From Grifola frondosa (lineage: Eukaryota > Basidiomycota > Agaricomycetes > Polyporales > Grifolaceae), in NCBI GenBank assembly GCA_001683735.1, contig LUGG01000014.1, positions 434,001 through 498,000 on the forward strand: a DNA stretch of 64,000 nt. The letters run 5' to 3'. Position numbers and translations under genes: made by a program. Position 1 is the first letter of the stretch. Each line of letters opens with the position of its first letter. Below, piece after piece: positions 26,102 through 37,641 of this stretch. A model generated the notes under the pieces. It saw nothing but the letters and a program-made list of their open reading frames with translations. It was not told where the DNA came from and did no database searches.

Positions 26102-28396
26102 ATGAGATGTTTTGCATTCGGATGCTATACTCGGGCCAGAAGTGTGTCAGGAGTGCGGAGGGTGCGAAGACGATGGGCTGAGGAACATGGTGAGGTAGAA
26201 GAAAGTTGGTCTAGGTTGGTCTCCTCACCTCCGAGATTGCGAAGCCACGCGGCAACTCTTGCCTTTTGCTCGTTGTTGTGGCCGTCCGCTTCCTTGCAGT
26301 ACTTTCCCACTACAACGTGCACTACACTATCAAATTTTATGGAGAACGCAACGGAAATCCTCTGGAGATATCCTGGTGTCAGCCTATCTGCCACTTGGTG
26401 CGGCGATTAGCGCATGCCTCATGTTCTGACTGCATTTTGCTTCCGCATTCTTCTCTCCAGGATTTCTGCATAATACATCCATCCACTTGCAAAGCTTATG
26501 TGTGGTTTCTTCTAATCTTTGGTAGTATGGCCGGTAGCACACCGGTCTCACGACTTTGATTCCGGTATGTCCAGCCGTATTGACTATCTCCAGAGAGGCT
26601 GACCTCTGTGCAGCAGCTTCGCTGCCCCCCATGCGCAAGCACCAAGCGGTAGACTTTATGCAAACATGAGGGACTTTGTATGCGCGGCATCGAGTATATT
26701 TGCGCTTTTCCGGATCCACAACATTCGATTTATCCTGGAATGGCATTCTCTGGCCATGATGCTATAGAGTCTTGGTAAGTGCATGCGCTCCTCGAGCGCT
26801 CCTTGCCAGTATACTGACTTCATGAGACTTACAATCATGTCGTCTCCTTATAATATCAATCTCAGCGTACCTCCCCGGCTGTCGTATGGTATGCGGGTGA
26901 CCTTTCTAGCCGTTGTATTCTGATGCGCCCTAGTTCAGGTGCATACGTAACAAAGTTCCTTCATAAGCTTGTTCACGGTAGGCTGTTTGTTCATATATCA
27001 GCCAACTTTCATGAGCCAGGTACCATCCATACGAACAACCTTTGCCAGCATATCATGCGCTGACTACATATGTCTAGACAGCCAGGTGTGTTCTTCACGC
27101 ACCTCCCTAAAATCCTCAAACTTCACACTATATGCATGTCTGAGGCTCACACCGTCTGGATAATGATGATAACTGGTCCGCACAGCGTGAATGTATTCCT
27201 CCGTTCTGCGCTCAACCGTGTCACCGACATTCTCCCCTGGCGCCACTCCCTTGATTCACTGTTTCTCATTTGACCCCATACCCTATCGCTCTCGGGAGCA
27301 GTGATTGCCTGCAGGAGGTCTCTGCGAATCTTATTCTGTGGTTCGTCTACTCCCCTGTCAATAACTCGTTGAAGTTCCTTGCTCCCGCACACTTGCTACA
27401 TTAGCTCACCGTGCATCGCTGTCTGTTTTCGAGCTCCTGACGCACATCCCTGACTCTCGCTCACGCCTGGCCGGCGCCGACGTTCACATAACAGTCCTCA
27501 AGTCTGCGCCACTTTCATTCGCCAGTCGATCTTCGGACGCTTCCGAGGGGTTTCCCCCAACGGCTGAAAACTAGACATCGTGGACCCATCTCCAAAGCTA
27601 CTTAGCCCAATGTTACACGATGACCGTGTATTTGTGCCGCAGTGTATGTTGAGATTGTTTTCCGGCACATGATAAACTCAAACTAATACCAAAGAGCTAA
27701 CACAATGGGAAATTTCTATGCATGTTTTGTGCTTTCAACCACATACTAACAGTGATAAGTGATGAATGTCTCATCATCGTCTTACTCGTTTTCCATTTAT
27801 CCTCCCAGTGGATATAGACGTGGCTATGTTGTTCAAGGCATTGGCAGTGCATCGGCTGTCGCTCAAATAGTTCCAGAGTTACAACCTCGCCCAGCCCAAA
27901 CTTGAATACTTATCATGGATAATCTGTTTCAAGCTGCTGTCCGATTTTGGAATGCAGTTTGGATGATGCGATCGCCCGGGATCGCCACAGAATTTTAGTG
28001 CTGCTTTCTTCTCCGTCTGACCCGACCGAGCGTGGGCCATATGCTTGAGATTAACCCCTTCCCAATGCCACCGATGAAGCCTTGGACACCACCTGTACCT
28101 AGTGCCAGACGTCGGCATCGCACATCACAGACTAGCTCGAGGCCTCTGGCTGCGCTATTGAATTTCCTTACTATGACCCTTCCCATGTGGACACTGTGCG
28201 AGTGTTGTATATGACTGGTTCCCCCACACCCGTAGCAGAATAGAAGAGTGATGGCACAACCCCACGAATGTATCCGTTGTTCTCATGATCATGAGAGGAT
28301 GGAATTATGAATTTGGTGAGCATCTCCGAACCGTTCATGGCGCCATCACCAGTATCTATCAACGTTCTGTTTCCGAGTCGCCGTCAGCCGACACAC
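26102..28396. other. 2.3-kb stretch without a recognised gene
   Basis: Contains the MDM34 promoter (about 26102-26300) and the sedolisin promoter (after about 28200). Between them I see only fragments. A minus-strand open frame at 26394-26125 starts MADRLTPGYLQRISVAFSIK. Plus-strand exon-like pieces start at about 26838 (MSSPYNINLSVPPRLSY, GTATGC donor) and lead to AYVTKFLHKLVH. Others are at 27070-27273 and 27414-27572 (FELLTHIPDSRSRLAG). The plus-strand pieces could be one unidentified multi-exon gene or its remains. I found no terminal inverted repeats, reverse transcriptase or transposase motif. Confidence 0.4.
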
Positions 28397-28403
28397 TATA
28401 AAT
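28397..28403 (+). promoter_or_regulatory. TATA box of the sedolisin gene
   Basis: TATAAAT, 55 bp before the ATG at 28458. Position and sequence suit a TATA-driven, regulated secreted-enzyme gene. Inferred from sequence only. Confidence 0.55.
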
Positions 28404-28457
28404 GCGTCGCCGTGTCTCCTTGTTTGACGAGCCCTCGACGTCCCACCCCGTCTCGTC

Positions 28458-30986
28458 ATGCGGTCTCTCTCCATCTGGCTGGCGTTGTCTCTGAGCGCTA
28501 TTGTCTGTGCTGTCCCGGCCAAGGACTGCGCACACAAGCTCAAAGAAACTGTTCCTCCTCCTCGAGGATGGACAAAGTTGCGTCCTGCTCCCGCAGACCA
28601 CACTATTGAACTCCGTATTGCTCTGCCTCAGCCCAACTTTTCAGTGTTGGAGAAACACCTCTACGAAGTCAGGTGAATGCGCAAGCTACTGTGGTATTTT
28701 AATGAGAGTAGTACGGGGTGCTCACCTGTCAATGTATCAATCACAGTGATCCATTCCACGAGCGGTATGGTGAACATCTGTCAAAGGAAGAAGTGGAAGC
28801 ACTCGTCGCTCCTCATGACGAAAGCATCCATCTCGTGAACGAATGGCTTGCGTCCCACGGGATTTACGAGGACGACCTGTCACGTTCGCCTGCGAAGGAC
28901 TGGGTAATGGTCAAGGTGCCTGTCAGCCTCGCAGAGGAAATGCTCAAGACGGTATGTAGTGCTTCCGGTGGCAATTTGAATCCCAAGTTTCATCGATATG
29001 TCCAGGAATATCACATTTGGAGTCACGATGCGAGCGGCAACGCCATTGTCCGCACGACTTCTTACAGCATCCCCGAGCACCTTGACGAGCACATCGAACT
29101 CGTCCAGCCGACCACCATGTTCTCGCGCATGAAGAGCCTTAAGTCCACTGTCCGCTTCTCGGACGTCGAGATTTCCTCGCTTGCCGTGAACGCTGATCAG
29201 CCACCCATCAGCGTGCCATCTGCCTCCGGCGGCAAGGTAGATGCGAGCTGCAACGAGACGATCACAATCACCTGTATCCAGCAGCTCTATAACGCTGTGG
29301 GCTTCACGCCGTCTGCGAAGAATGGGAACCAGATCGGCATCACAGGCTACCTAGAGCAGTTTGCCAACATAGCCGATTTGCAAGAGTTCTATGCAGATCA
29401 GAGACCAGACGCACTGAACTCGACGTTCAAGACCATCTTGATTAACGGTGCGTGATCGACGCGATCGTGAGGAGAGTAATTCCGGGCTGACGTCATGCAT
29501 TTCGTGCTCAGGTGGTTTGAACAATCAAACACTCTCTGAGGCAGGCGCCGAAGCTGACTTAGGTACGGTGGGATTTACCCATGACGGCGGAAGAGTTTCG
29601 GGCTTAGCGTGCTATTAGATACCCAGTTTGCCTTTGGGCTCACATTCCCCACCCCTGGCACGTTCTTCTCAACCGGTGGCAGTCCTCCCTTCAAGCCCGA
29701 TGTGCTCACGCCTGACAACTCCAATGAGCCCTATACTGAAGTAAAACTCCCATCTTATCGTGCCCATAGTACGGATGTTCAATGTCCGGTTGCAGTGGCT
29801 TAACTTCATTCTCAAGCAAGAGAACCCACCGCAGACCATCTCGACAAGTTATGCAGACGACGAACAGACGGGTGAGTTCTATTGGCCTCATCGTTCGATC
29901 CCATCCATATAACACATATATCGCGTCTACAGTTCCGGTCAGCTTCGCGAAGCGCGTCTGCGAGGGATTCGCTCAACTTGGTAGGTGGATTGCATCCATG
30001 TGTCACACAGACCTGGCTCACACACAATCCAGGTGCTCGTGGCGTCTCTTTGATGTTTAGCTCTGGTGATGGTGGAGTGGGTGATGGGGACCCGGACCCG
30101 GCCACACAGGAATGCTTCACGAACGACGGCCGCAACGTCACCCGCTTCGTGCCCTTGTTCCCCCTTCCTGCCCATTGTGAGTATGGTCCCAAAGCCAATC
30201 AATATATTGACCTCAAGCTTCTCCACAGCGTGACAGGCGTTGGAGGTACCATTCACGTTCCCGAGACTGCCGTGTTCTTCTCCGGCGGTGGTTTCAGCGA
30301 CGTGGTAAGTACATATTGCATCTTACCCATCCATTGCTGTTGAACTTTTGCATTTGCTGCAGTTCCCTCGTCTCCCTATCAAAACTCTGCCGTTTCGACA
30401 TTCCTTGATCAATTGCCCGCAGGCACTTACGAGGGTCTGTTTAACCCGTAAGCAAATCTCCGTCTCACGCATTACTTCAACTCACCCATTGCGTGTCCTT
30501 GCCATGATTGTCTCAGGAATGGACGTGTGAGTCTCTGAATAGTGTATGTGCATGCCAGCATTGATGCTGACCCATTTCACCAGGCCATTCCCGACGTCTC
30601 CGCGCAAGCCGACCTCTTCAAGATCTTCCTCTCAGGCGAAGCCATACTTATCGGTGGGACGTCTGCAGCAGCGCCGACCTTCTCGGGCATCGTCTCCCTC
30701 CTCAACTCCGCGCGCCTTTCGCAGGGCCTGCCGCCGCTCGGATTCCTCAACCCGCTCATCTATGCCATCCACGCGGCCACGCCGTCCGCGTTCAACGATA
30801 TCACCGTCGGGAACAACCCTGGCTGCGGCACCCCCGGCTTCAACGTGAGTGTCTGCTCTCTCCCCGATGTCAGTGCGAATGGTCGTTGATGGTGTGCGAC
30901 GACAGGCCACGAAAGGCTGGGACCCTGTCACTGGAGTCGGAACACCGAACTTCGGGAAGCTGAAAGACATTCTGACCGCGCTGTGA
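28458..30986 (+). CDS. secreted sedolisin / tripeptidyl peptidase, peptidase family S53
   Basis: Acid-active secreted serine peptidase; fungal members release tripeptides from protein N-termini. Signal peptide [20 protein letters not shown] is followed by a long propeptide ([20 protein letters not shown]). The catalytic domain includes [12 protein letters not shown], then EADLD holding the catalytic Glu and Asp, whose Asp codon is split by an intron after 29560. Next come the oxyanion Asp region [29 protein letters not shown] and the nucleophile motif [12 protein letters not shown] (Ser codon 30662-30664). Calcium-site residues appear in [18 protein letters not shown] and [16 protein letters not shown]. 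The stop is at 30984-30986. About ten short introns splice cleanly, with no frame break seen. Together with the S28 enzyme at 6.7-8.9 kb it suggests acidic extracellular protein digestion. Confidence 0.93.
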
Positions 30987-31605
30987 TGAGTGGCATAATG
31001 ACTACCGAGGAGACACTCGTTTTTAATAATATTAAGGGTTTTTTTGGTGACACGGTGCAGACCAGAACTCCGGCGTTGCTACAAGGGCGCTTGCGATGCG
31101 TCTGTTCGTGCAGGCGTCCGATCGTCCACAGGTGGCCACATCTGAGACTAAGGGTTTTCGAATCTAGTGCCACAAGATGACACGATCTCACTGCGGTGTA
31201 CGGGAATACTCTGCACTAAAAAGTTTACCGTCCATCTACACGTTACAGTTACATGCAACCGGAGGGAATACAGATGCTCTTCACTCGCAAATCGGGGCAC
31301 ACAAACAAAACATAAAGAACGTTAAGATTTCATATACCAAGAAGACCGTATGATAGATCCAGACAACAGCTATTAGCACAGATTACACATCAGAACATGT
31401 AGTATATCACGCTCCTCCATGCGGGACGCGCGCCATTAGATATCGAGGGGAGGGGGGTTGAAAACAAAGGTGGCGACCATACATCGCAATAGATCCTTAC
31501 AGCAGATATCGAAGTGATACACGTAGATCGGCGATGTTGCTACCGATTTTCCGGCCTCCCAGTGGTCACCTGCAAAGTACCAATTTAATGATAATTCAAT
31601 GGTAC
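30987..31605. other. convergent intergenic region
   Basis: 620 bp between the sedolisin stop and the stop of the minus-strand coiled-coil gene. It holds both 3' untranslated regions. No gene seen. Confidence 0.5.
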
Positions 31606-34600
31606 TTAAGACAATCGTACCTGCGGGTCTTGGCCACTATTCAGAGCCCGGATTTTGACGGCGTCGACTCGAGGCGCTGATGCTTGCAACAATGAAGATG
31701 AGCCATGCACTTCCGGAGGATTCGAGCCGTTCTCCCCACTGCGAACCTTTTGCACCGGGATGACCTCGATCTCCCGCACCCGGGGCACTTGAACCGGTAT
31801 CGGTCGAACAACACCATGGTCTTCGGCAGGAGTCCCCTGCAGGCCGTTCGACGCAAGGTACGACGGTGGCGTGCCGTTGCGCCTCCAGATCTTCGTGCGG
31901 GGACTGGGCTCCTCGCTGACGGTGCGCAGCCCGCCACGCGTATTAGGAGGGGTTGACGGTTCGGGCTCAGGTTCGGGGTCCACTATCGAGCCCTCTGCGT
32001 CCTCGTCTGCGCTATCCAACTCCTGATCCGGCGCGTCGGATGGCTTCGATGTCAGTTCCTGGAGTAGAACTGGCCCACTTACGGGCTGGCTTCGGGGCAC
32101 AGTGTACCACGCGCCCATGCTAGTCCCATTCGTCCCGCTAGATGGGGGAGGGGCAGACGGTGGTCTGCGCATACTTGGCCCCGGACCCACGCCCCGTGTG
32201 GGTAGCGGTTTGGGTTGGGGATCCGGCCCGTGCGGGGGAGTCAGTGACGGAGGAACAGAGGGAGGCGGAGAAGAAAACGGCGACTGTGTGGCAGCAGGAG
32301 GTGGAGGCGGTACATCTACAGAAGGAAGCACAGAGTTATCGGCCCTCTCCTTGCCCTTACTCCGACCAGACACGCTCGACAGCGAATCTGAGCGGCGGCG
32401 AGGCGGCTCTGCTAGTGGGACCGCCCCAAACACACCATCGAACGAGGCCGACGTCGCAAAACTATGTCGCTTCTCGGGCTCCACGCTCTCTCGCCTGCTC
32501 CCCGGGTCCACCGAAGGTCTCCTCTCCTGCTCCTGTGCAGCTTGGTCTGCGAGCACGTCCAGCGCGCTACGCATCCGTGTTGCTCCAACAGGAGTGCAGA
32601 AGGACCAGGCGCAGCATGGCGCTCTGGCGGCGTTGCCTCACGCCCTGCACTCTCGCCTGGTATTTCCTTCTCCTTCCCTTTCCCCGCGCCTTGCCTTTGC
32701 CTTTCTCTTGTACAGCATCCTTGGCGCCTTTCCCCGTCTTCGCCCCTGACGCCACCGTAGAACTAGATGCAGCGGCAGTAGTACCGTCTGCAGTCACCAC
32801 CCGCCTGCGCTTCGGCAGCGGACTCTCAGCAGTAGCAGCTGCACCACGCCGCCTGGTTCCCGCCCTCTTCGCCGGGCTCTCCTCAACGTCCGTATCATCC
32901 TCATCCGCTCCCGCTCCCCCTCCGTCCCCATCACCATCATAATCCTCGTCGACCATTAACGTTCGAGCCGCACTCACCAGCGAGTCCATCGGTGTCGTTG
33001 GCCCCGCCTTGTCCTCTGTGGTGCCGCCACGCGCGGGAGTACCCACCTGTGATTGTGGTTGCGGCTGTGGTTGAGGCTGAGGCTGCGATTTCACGTTGGT
33101 CGGGGTGCCGGGGACCGGCCACGCACCTGGAGGGATAGGCACGAGGACCGGCATGGGGCCGCCTTGCGGGCCTGACCCACCAGGCATCCCAGGGAGGGCG
33201 TTGACATAGATAATACCAGGGTGAGGGATCATAGCATGGTGTCCCTGTCCAGGCGGGTAGGGCTGGTGCGAGGGATGAAGGTGCGAGGGGAGGGGGGGCC
33301 CGCGCATGAGCGTGACGCCGGGGGCTGAGAACGGCGATCCCGCGATGCGGCGTGCGCTGCCTCGTCGTGTGGTGGGAGCGGGAGTAGGGGCTACCGGCCC
33401 ATGGTATGCTATAAATTGCGTCGATGGTCCAGCTCCATCAGCATCGGGAGCGGGACGTGGGCGCAGGCCGACCCGCCGCATGCGGGCAACTTCAGGGTCT
33501 TCCTTTTCTCGCTGCAATTCTCGTTCCCGTTCGCGCTCCTTCTCAGCCTCGCGCTCACGTTCCTTGATAAACCCAGCAATGATTCCCGCGCGGACCCGTC
33601 CCAATTTTCGCGCGGCCACGAGGATGAATTCCGCACGCGCGTCCGAGAGGATCGGAACTGCCTTGTCCTCGAGAAGCTGTTTATGGCGGAGCTTTCTCTC
33701 TTTTTCTCTCTCTCGATCGGCGTCCTTCTCGCGCTTGCGACGTTCGGGCTTGACTGGGGGTGCAGGCGCGGGTTCAGGCGCAGGCTCAGGTACAGGCGCA
33801 GGTATGTCTCCACTCTCAGCAGCTTGGGACGGTAGTTGGGCATCTGGAGGTTGGGAATCGGATGGCGGCTGCACGACGGCCCCAAGATCGACACCAGCAG
33901 GGGGTGGCACATCCGGTGCATCTGGCGCATCTACGAGCGGGGCGTTAGTAGCCATCTCGACGTCTTCACCCACAGCAGCAGGAATTTCTGCCGGTATGGA
34001 AACGTTTATTTCAGCTTTTGGCACCTTTTCCTTCTCGCGCCTTGCTTTCCTTTTGCCTTTACCCTTGACGTCTGCCGGCCTATCTTTTATGTCACCTTCA
34101 GGTCGCTGCGTCACAGGTGGAGGCGTGTGTCCACGCCATAACTCAGCTTCGTGGAGTAACGTAGGCTGCATGGCCAAAAAAGGGCGGAGACGGGAGAGTT
34201 CGCTTTGGAGTGAGGACATGCGGTCGGTCACCTCTGCAAGCTGCGACATATGAGTGACCGCATAATAAAATTATGAGTCTATCGTGGGACAAACCTTATA
34301 GCGGAGGATTCTGTTGTCGTCTGCGAGACGGGCCACCTGACGCTCTGTATCCTGTTGGCGATGGGGTCAGACGGTGCAAAGACACGAAGATGATCGTCAT
34401 GGACGGGAGGCAGAATACTGTGTAAAATACGGTGTGCTATGATATAGCGAGACGAAGACACCACTTACGTGGTCTTTTTCAGCAGGATCTCGAGTTGCGC
34501 GCCTCCTGGCAAGAAGTGCTTCTGCAGTCCTATCCCAGCCTTCGCGCTCAACAGCCCAACGCGCATGCTCTTCCTCTTTCTCGTGCAAGAGTAGATTGCG

Positions 34601-35156
34601 CTGAAGGGTGAGATTGGCAATAGTCTCTGCCTGGGATGCAAGCTGCGCAGGTGATGGCTGTAGAAGGAGATGGGATGTCAGGCGAAGGACCTTGGGAGGA
34701 AATGCTTGTCAGAGAACAAATACCAGTATCAAATTATTAAGGACATACCATGGTGGCGAGTTCACACTCTCTAGGATTAACCTGAGAAGTGGTTGGGTCC
34801 GAAGGAGCAAGACCAAGCTGGTGTATGCGAGCACGCATACTCTCTATTTCAGAGTGATCGAACGGCTCTGGAGAGGTACTTCGAGGGCGAGATTGAGTAT
34901 GGTGCATGATCGGGGCATGATTGATTAGGGTAGAATCAAGAGAAAGAGAGAAATGAGTATTAGGCATGTAGGAGGGCTCTGGGGGAAGAGGTTGGGGAGC
35001 CGGCGAGGGGGACATAGTGTGCATGATATCAGAGAGGGAAAGAGCGGGGGCATCTGGCATATGCTGCATAGGAATGGGAGGTGCCCTGTGGAGGGCGGCA
35101 GCTGGTAGCAGCGGTGACTGGGAAGGCAAGTCGTTCGTCGAACAAACACCGAACAA
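31606..35156 (-). CDS. coiled-coil, low-complexity nuclear/regulatory-type protein, family unknown
   Basis: I do not recognise a named family. Exon 1 is Pro/Ser-rich (MFGVCSTNDLPSQSPLLP) and ends CELATM. The following exons form a coiled coil (ASQAETIANLTLQRNLLLHE, WAVEREGWDRTAEALLARRR, RQVARLADDNRILRYKLAEV). Then come a Lys/Glu/Arg-charged stretch with a compact conserved-looking segment (AVPILSDARAEFILVAARKL, GRVRAGIIAGFIKERERE), Pro-rich sequence and a Pro-Gln alternation near 33046-33096, basic NLS-like blocks (SPLPKRRRV, KGRRRKYQ), and a Ser/Pro-rich end that opens with RSALDVLADQAAQEQ. The frame changes between about 32575 and 32660. In the downstream frame a short Cys-rich piece (CCAWSFCTPVGATRM) precedes RSALDVLADQ, so a small zinc-binding site is possible. 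Basic blocks suggest a nuclear role; this is inference. Confidence 0.7.
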
Positions 35157-35346
35157 ACAACGCCCTCACGCGATGTGCCACGTGATGCGAAGCTGATTGC
35201 TGCACGTGATGGAGCGCGCTTCGGACTCGCAGCAGGCTCAGCTCACTCGCTCGACGCTCGCACTTGGACTACCGGGAACTGCCAGGCAGTCTTCTCCATT
35301 CAGCCAGGCTCACGCCCTCGACCAGCACCCATATTAATATCTCTCA
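35157..35346. promoter_or_regulatory. short divergent promoter region
   Basis: 190 bp between the start codons of the coiled-coil gene (minus) and the hydrolase gene (plus). It contains CACGTG at 35179-35184 and CACGTGA again near 35204, two E-box-like sites about 25 bp apart. Confidence 0.5.
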
Positions 35347-37120
35347 ATGAGCGCTTCCTTTCTGGACTCTCTTCATCTCCCAATTGCCATGTCACCTTCC
35401 TCCACTATCCAATGGGTCTTGCTCGTCCTTCCTGCCATCACCATCCTCGCCTATTGTTTTGCCGTCTTTCCACATTCCCCCGACACGCTTCAGATCCAAC
35501 CTTCTCTCGCAATTCTCCCAAAGACCTCCGCCAGCTGGTCTATCTATCCTGAGAACTTCTTCCAGGGTGGTGCATACGTCCGCTTTCCCTATGGCACGGT
35601 CCGTTGCATCTACTTCACCTATACCTTCCTTTGTTCTCAGCTATTCATCGAATCGCGTGTGACAGGTGCGATATTGGCTCATAGGCCCTGAAAGCGGAAG
35701 ACGAGTGCGTATGCACCCATTCTACCTGCGGATGCCTATCAGACGCGCATTTTCCTGCCTCCAGGTTGTTCTCATCCATGGCCTATCTGTCCCTGCCATA
35801 ATCTGGAGAGATGTCGCGCCACAGCTTGCTACGAAGGGTTTCCGTGTCCTACTTTACGGTTCGTTCTCGTTCTCATTTCATAGCACCTTCCACCTGTATA
35901 CGATCAATCGCAGATTTGTATGGCAGAGGCTATTCAGACGCGCCTCAGACCACGTATGACATCAATCTATACAACACCCAGCTTGCTCTTCTCTTGCAAT
36001 ATGTCGGCTGGGACAAGGTCAACGTTATAGGTGTTTCTATGGTATGTAAATAGCTCTTCTTAATTAATCTCCATGATCTTGATCTTCATTCTATCGCATG
36101 CTCTACGACAGGGAGGAGGAATCGCCGCTGCTTTCAATGCTCAATTCCCCCACTTGGTCGCCGATAAAACCGTGCTGGTGTGCCCCGCGGGTCTTGTCGA
36201 GGTTTGTCTAAGGACCCCTCCGTTATTTTCTGCTGACCGATTGGATGGCTTCATGCAGTCAGGAGACATGTCACGCACGACCAAGTTCTTATCTTCGGCA
36301 CTTATGCAGTTCGTTACATCAAGCTATCCATTTCGTGTGCGTCTTGCTTTTGCATCTCCTGCCTCAGCTTGTTACCCTTGTTTCGATAAACCCACTCTTA
36401 CGTTTTATTCCTTGCATATCTCACCCTTCTGGCGACTCTTCAACCTTCGCATCATCTCCGCTCTGGCGCTGATATCGTCCGCACGCTCTCATCTTGCCAA
36501 AAACTCTGGTATTTTCGGTCTACCGTTGATCTGCATGGCATCAACACGAATGTCTGCACCACTATTGGACCTCATATCTGACCTTCATGACTCCGTTCAA
36601 TCCTCGGCACGGTCCTTGTTCCTTCTCAAATCGCATGACAGCTGTACATGCAATACCTCGCTGACAACAACTCTTCTGACAACCCCATCGGCGAGGTTGG
36701 CCATTTTCATCTTCATCTGTGTATTGCATTCTCTCTAACCGCGATGCAGCTCGTCCGCATCCAATCGGCACATCTACACCGGGATACAATCGCGCGCTCG
36801 CATCATCGATCCGTGACGGTCCCCTCCGCAACCTCGCCCCTGAATTCGCGGCGCTGGGCCGGCACTCGCGCAAGGCTGGCCGCGTGCTCATCATATGGGT
36901 GCATCTGCCTCCCCCCTCGTTTTAATGTTGTTTGACACTAACGATGAACGCGCAGGGTACGGCGGACAACGTTGTGCCATACCGCTACGCCGCGCGCGTG
37001 CAGGCGCTCGTTCCCCACGCTGAGCTCGTCACGATCGAGGGTGGGGCGCACGACATCACCCTCAGCCATCCGGACGAGGTCTTGCGTGCGGTGCTCGAGT
37101 TCTTCAAGGAGGAGTCGTGA
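35347..37120 (+). CDS. membrane-anchored alpha/beta hydrolase
   Basis: Hydrolase of unknown substrate (ester or lipid substrates are likely for the fold). An N-terminal hydrophobic segment (WVLLVLPAITILAYCFAVF) could anchor or export it. The fold signatures are VVLIHGLSVPAIIWRDVAP, LYDLYGRGYSDAP, the nucleophile elbow GVSMGGG (Ser codon 36036-36038, split by an intron after the Met), the acid in WGTADNVVP and the catalytic His in EGGAHDITLSHP. The stop is at 37118-37120. Many short introns are present. The frame is broken in the lid-to-core region at 36779-36780, where a CC pair needs one more base to link IQSAHL with PGYNRALASS. The lid exons between 36340 and 36700 are hard to define. The start at 35347 could instead be the Met at 35389. 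Confidence 0.82.
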
Positions 37121-37641
37121 TAGCACGGCTTTTTCGTTCCAATTGCATTTGAGATTGTGTTTGTTCTTATCTTGTGATCTGTGTGTTTGTGAGCCTGACT
37201 TATTAGTTTCGCTGTTGTTCCTTGTCTCCTTCTATGCTGTGCGGCATCGCGCGCGCCTTCTTTCATCCTCTAGCTGCATCATCCATTCTGCATTCCATAT
37301 TCATTGTCATCTCCATACATCCCTATCCTCCGGAACTGGACATTCTCATGCCGTGCCACTTACTCACAAACACACATATCACATTCCATTCCATTCCTCA
37401 TCCGCACATCGCATCAGCTATCGAAAAAGTAGACCATGATAATTGTAGAGTTACACTGCATCCGAGCTCCCCACCAGACACCGTTATTTGACGTTCACCT
37501 CCACGGGTGCCAAGCGCGACGGAGTGCCACATCCCAACAAGATCGTACATAGCGTGACGTATCATTCATTACACCTACTCGTCTACGACGGACGTTACCA
37601 ATATTCGTGAAGCCACAACCCAGCAGTCCAACACACAGCCC
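37121..37641. other. convergent intergenic region
   Basis: 520 bp between the hydrolase and ATG22 stop codons, T-rich on the hydrolase side. It holds the two 3' untranslated regions. No gene seen. Confidence 0.5.

Noticed and set aside
26838..27000. Idea that the 26.8-kb exon-like pieces encode a heat-shock-factor-type DNA-binding domain
   Set aside because: Only a loose resemblance (TKFLHKLVH); the expected aromatic and basic recognition-helix residues are missing and the following pieces do not fit.
26400..28400. Possible transposable element in the gene-poor gap
   Set aside because: No terminal inverted or long direct repeats, no target-site duplication and no transposase, reverse transcriptase or integrase motif could be seen.
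33306..34253. Long plus-strand open frame (315 codons) opposite the coiled-coil gene, and similar frames at 32102-32942
   Set aside because: Antisense to a low-complexity, Pro/Glu/Arg-rich coding region whose composition keeps several frames open; the residues are simple-sequence with no domain, and the minus strand shows proper exon structure.
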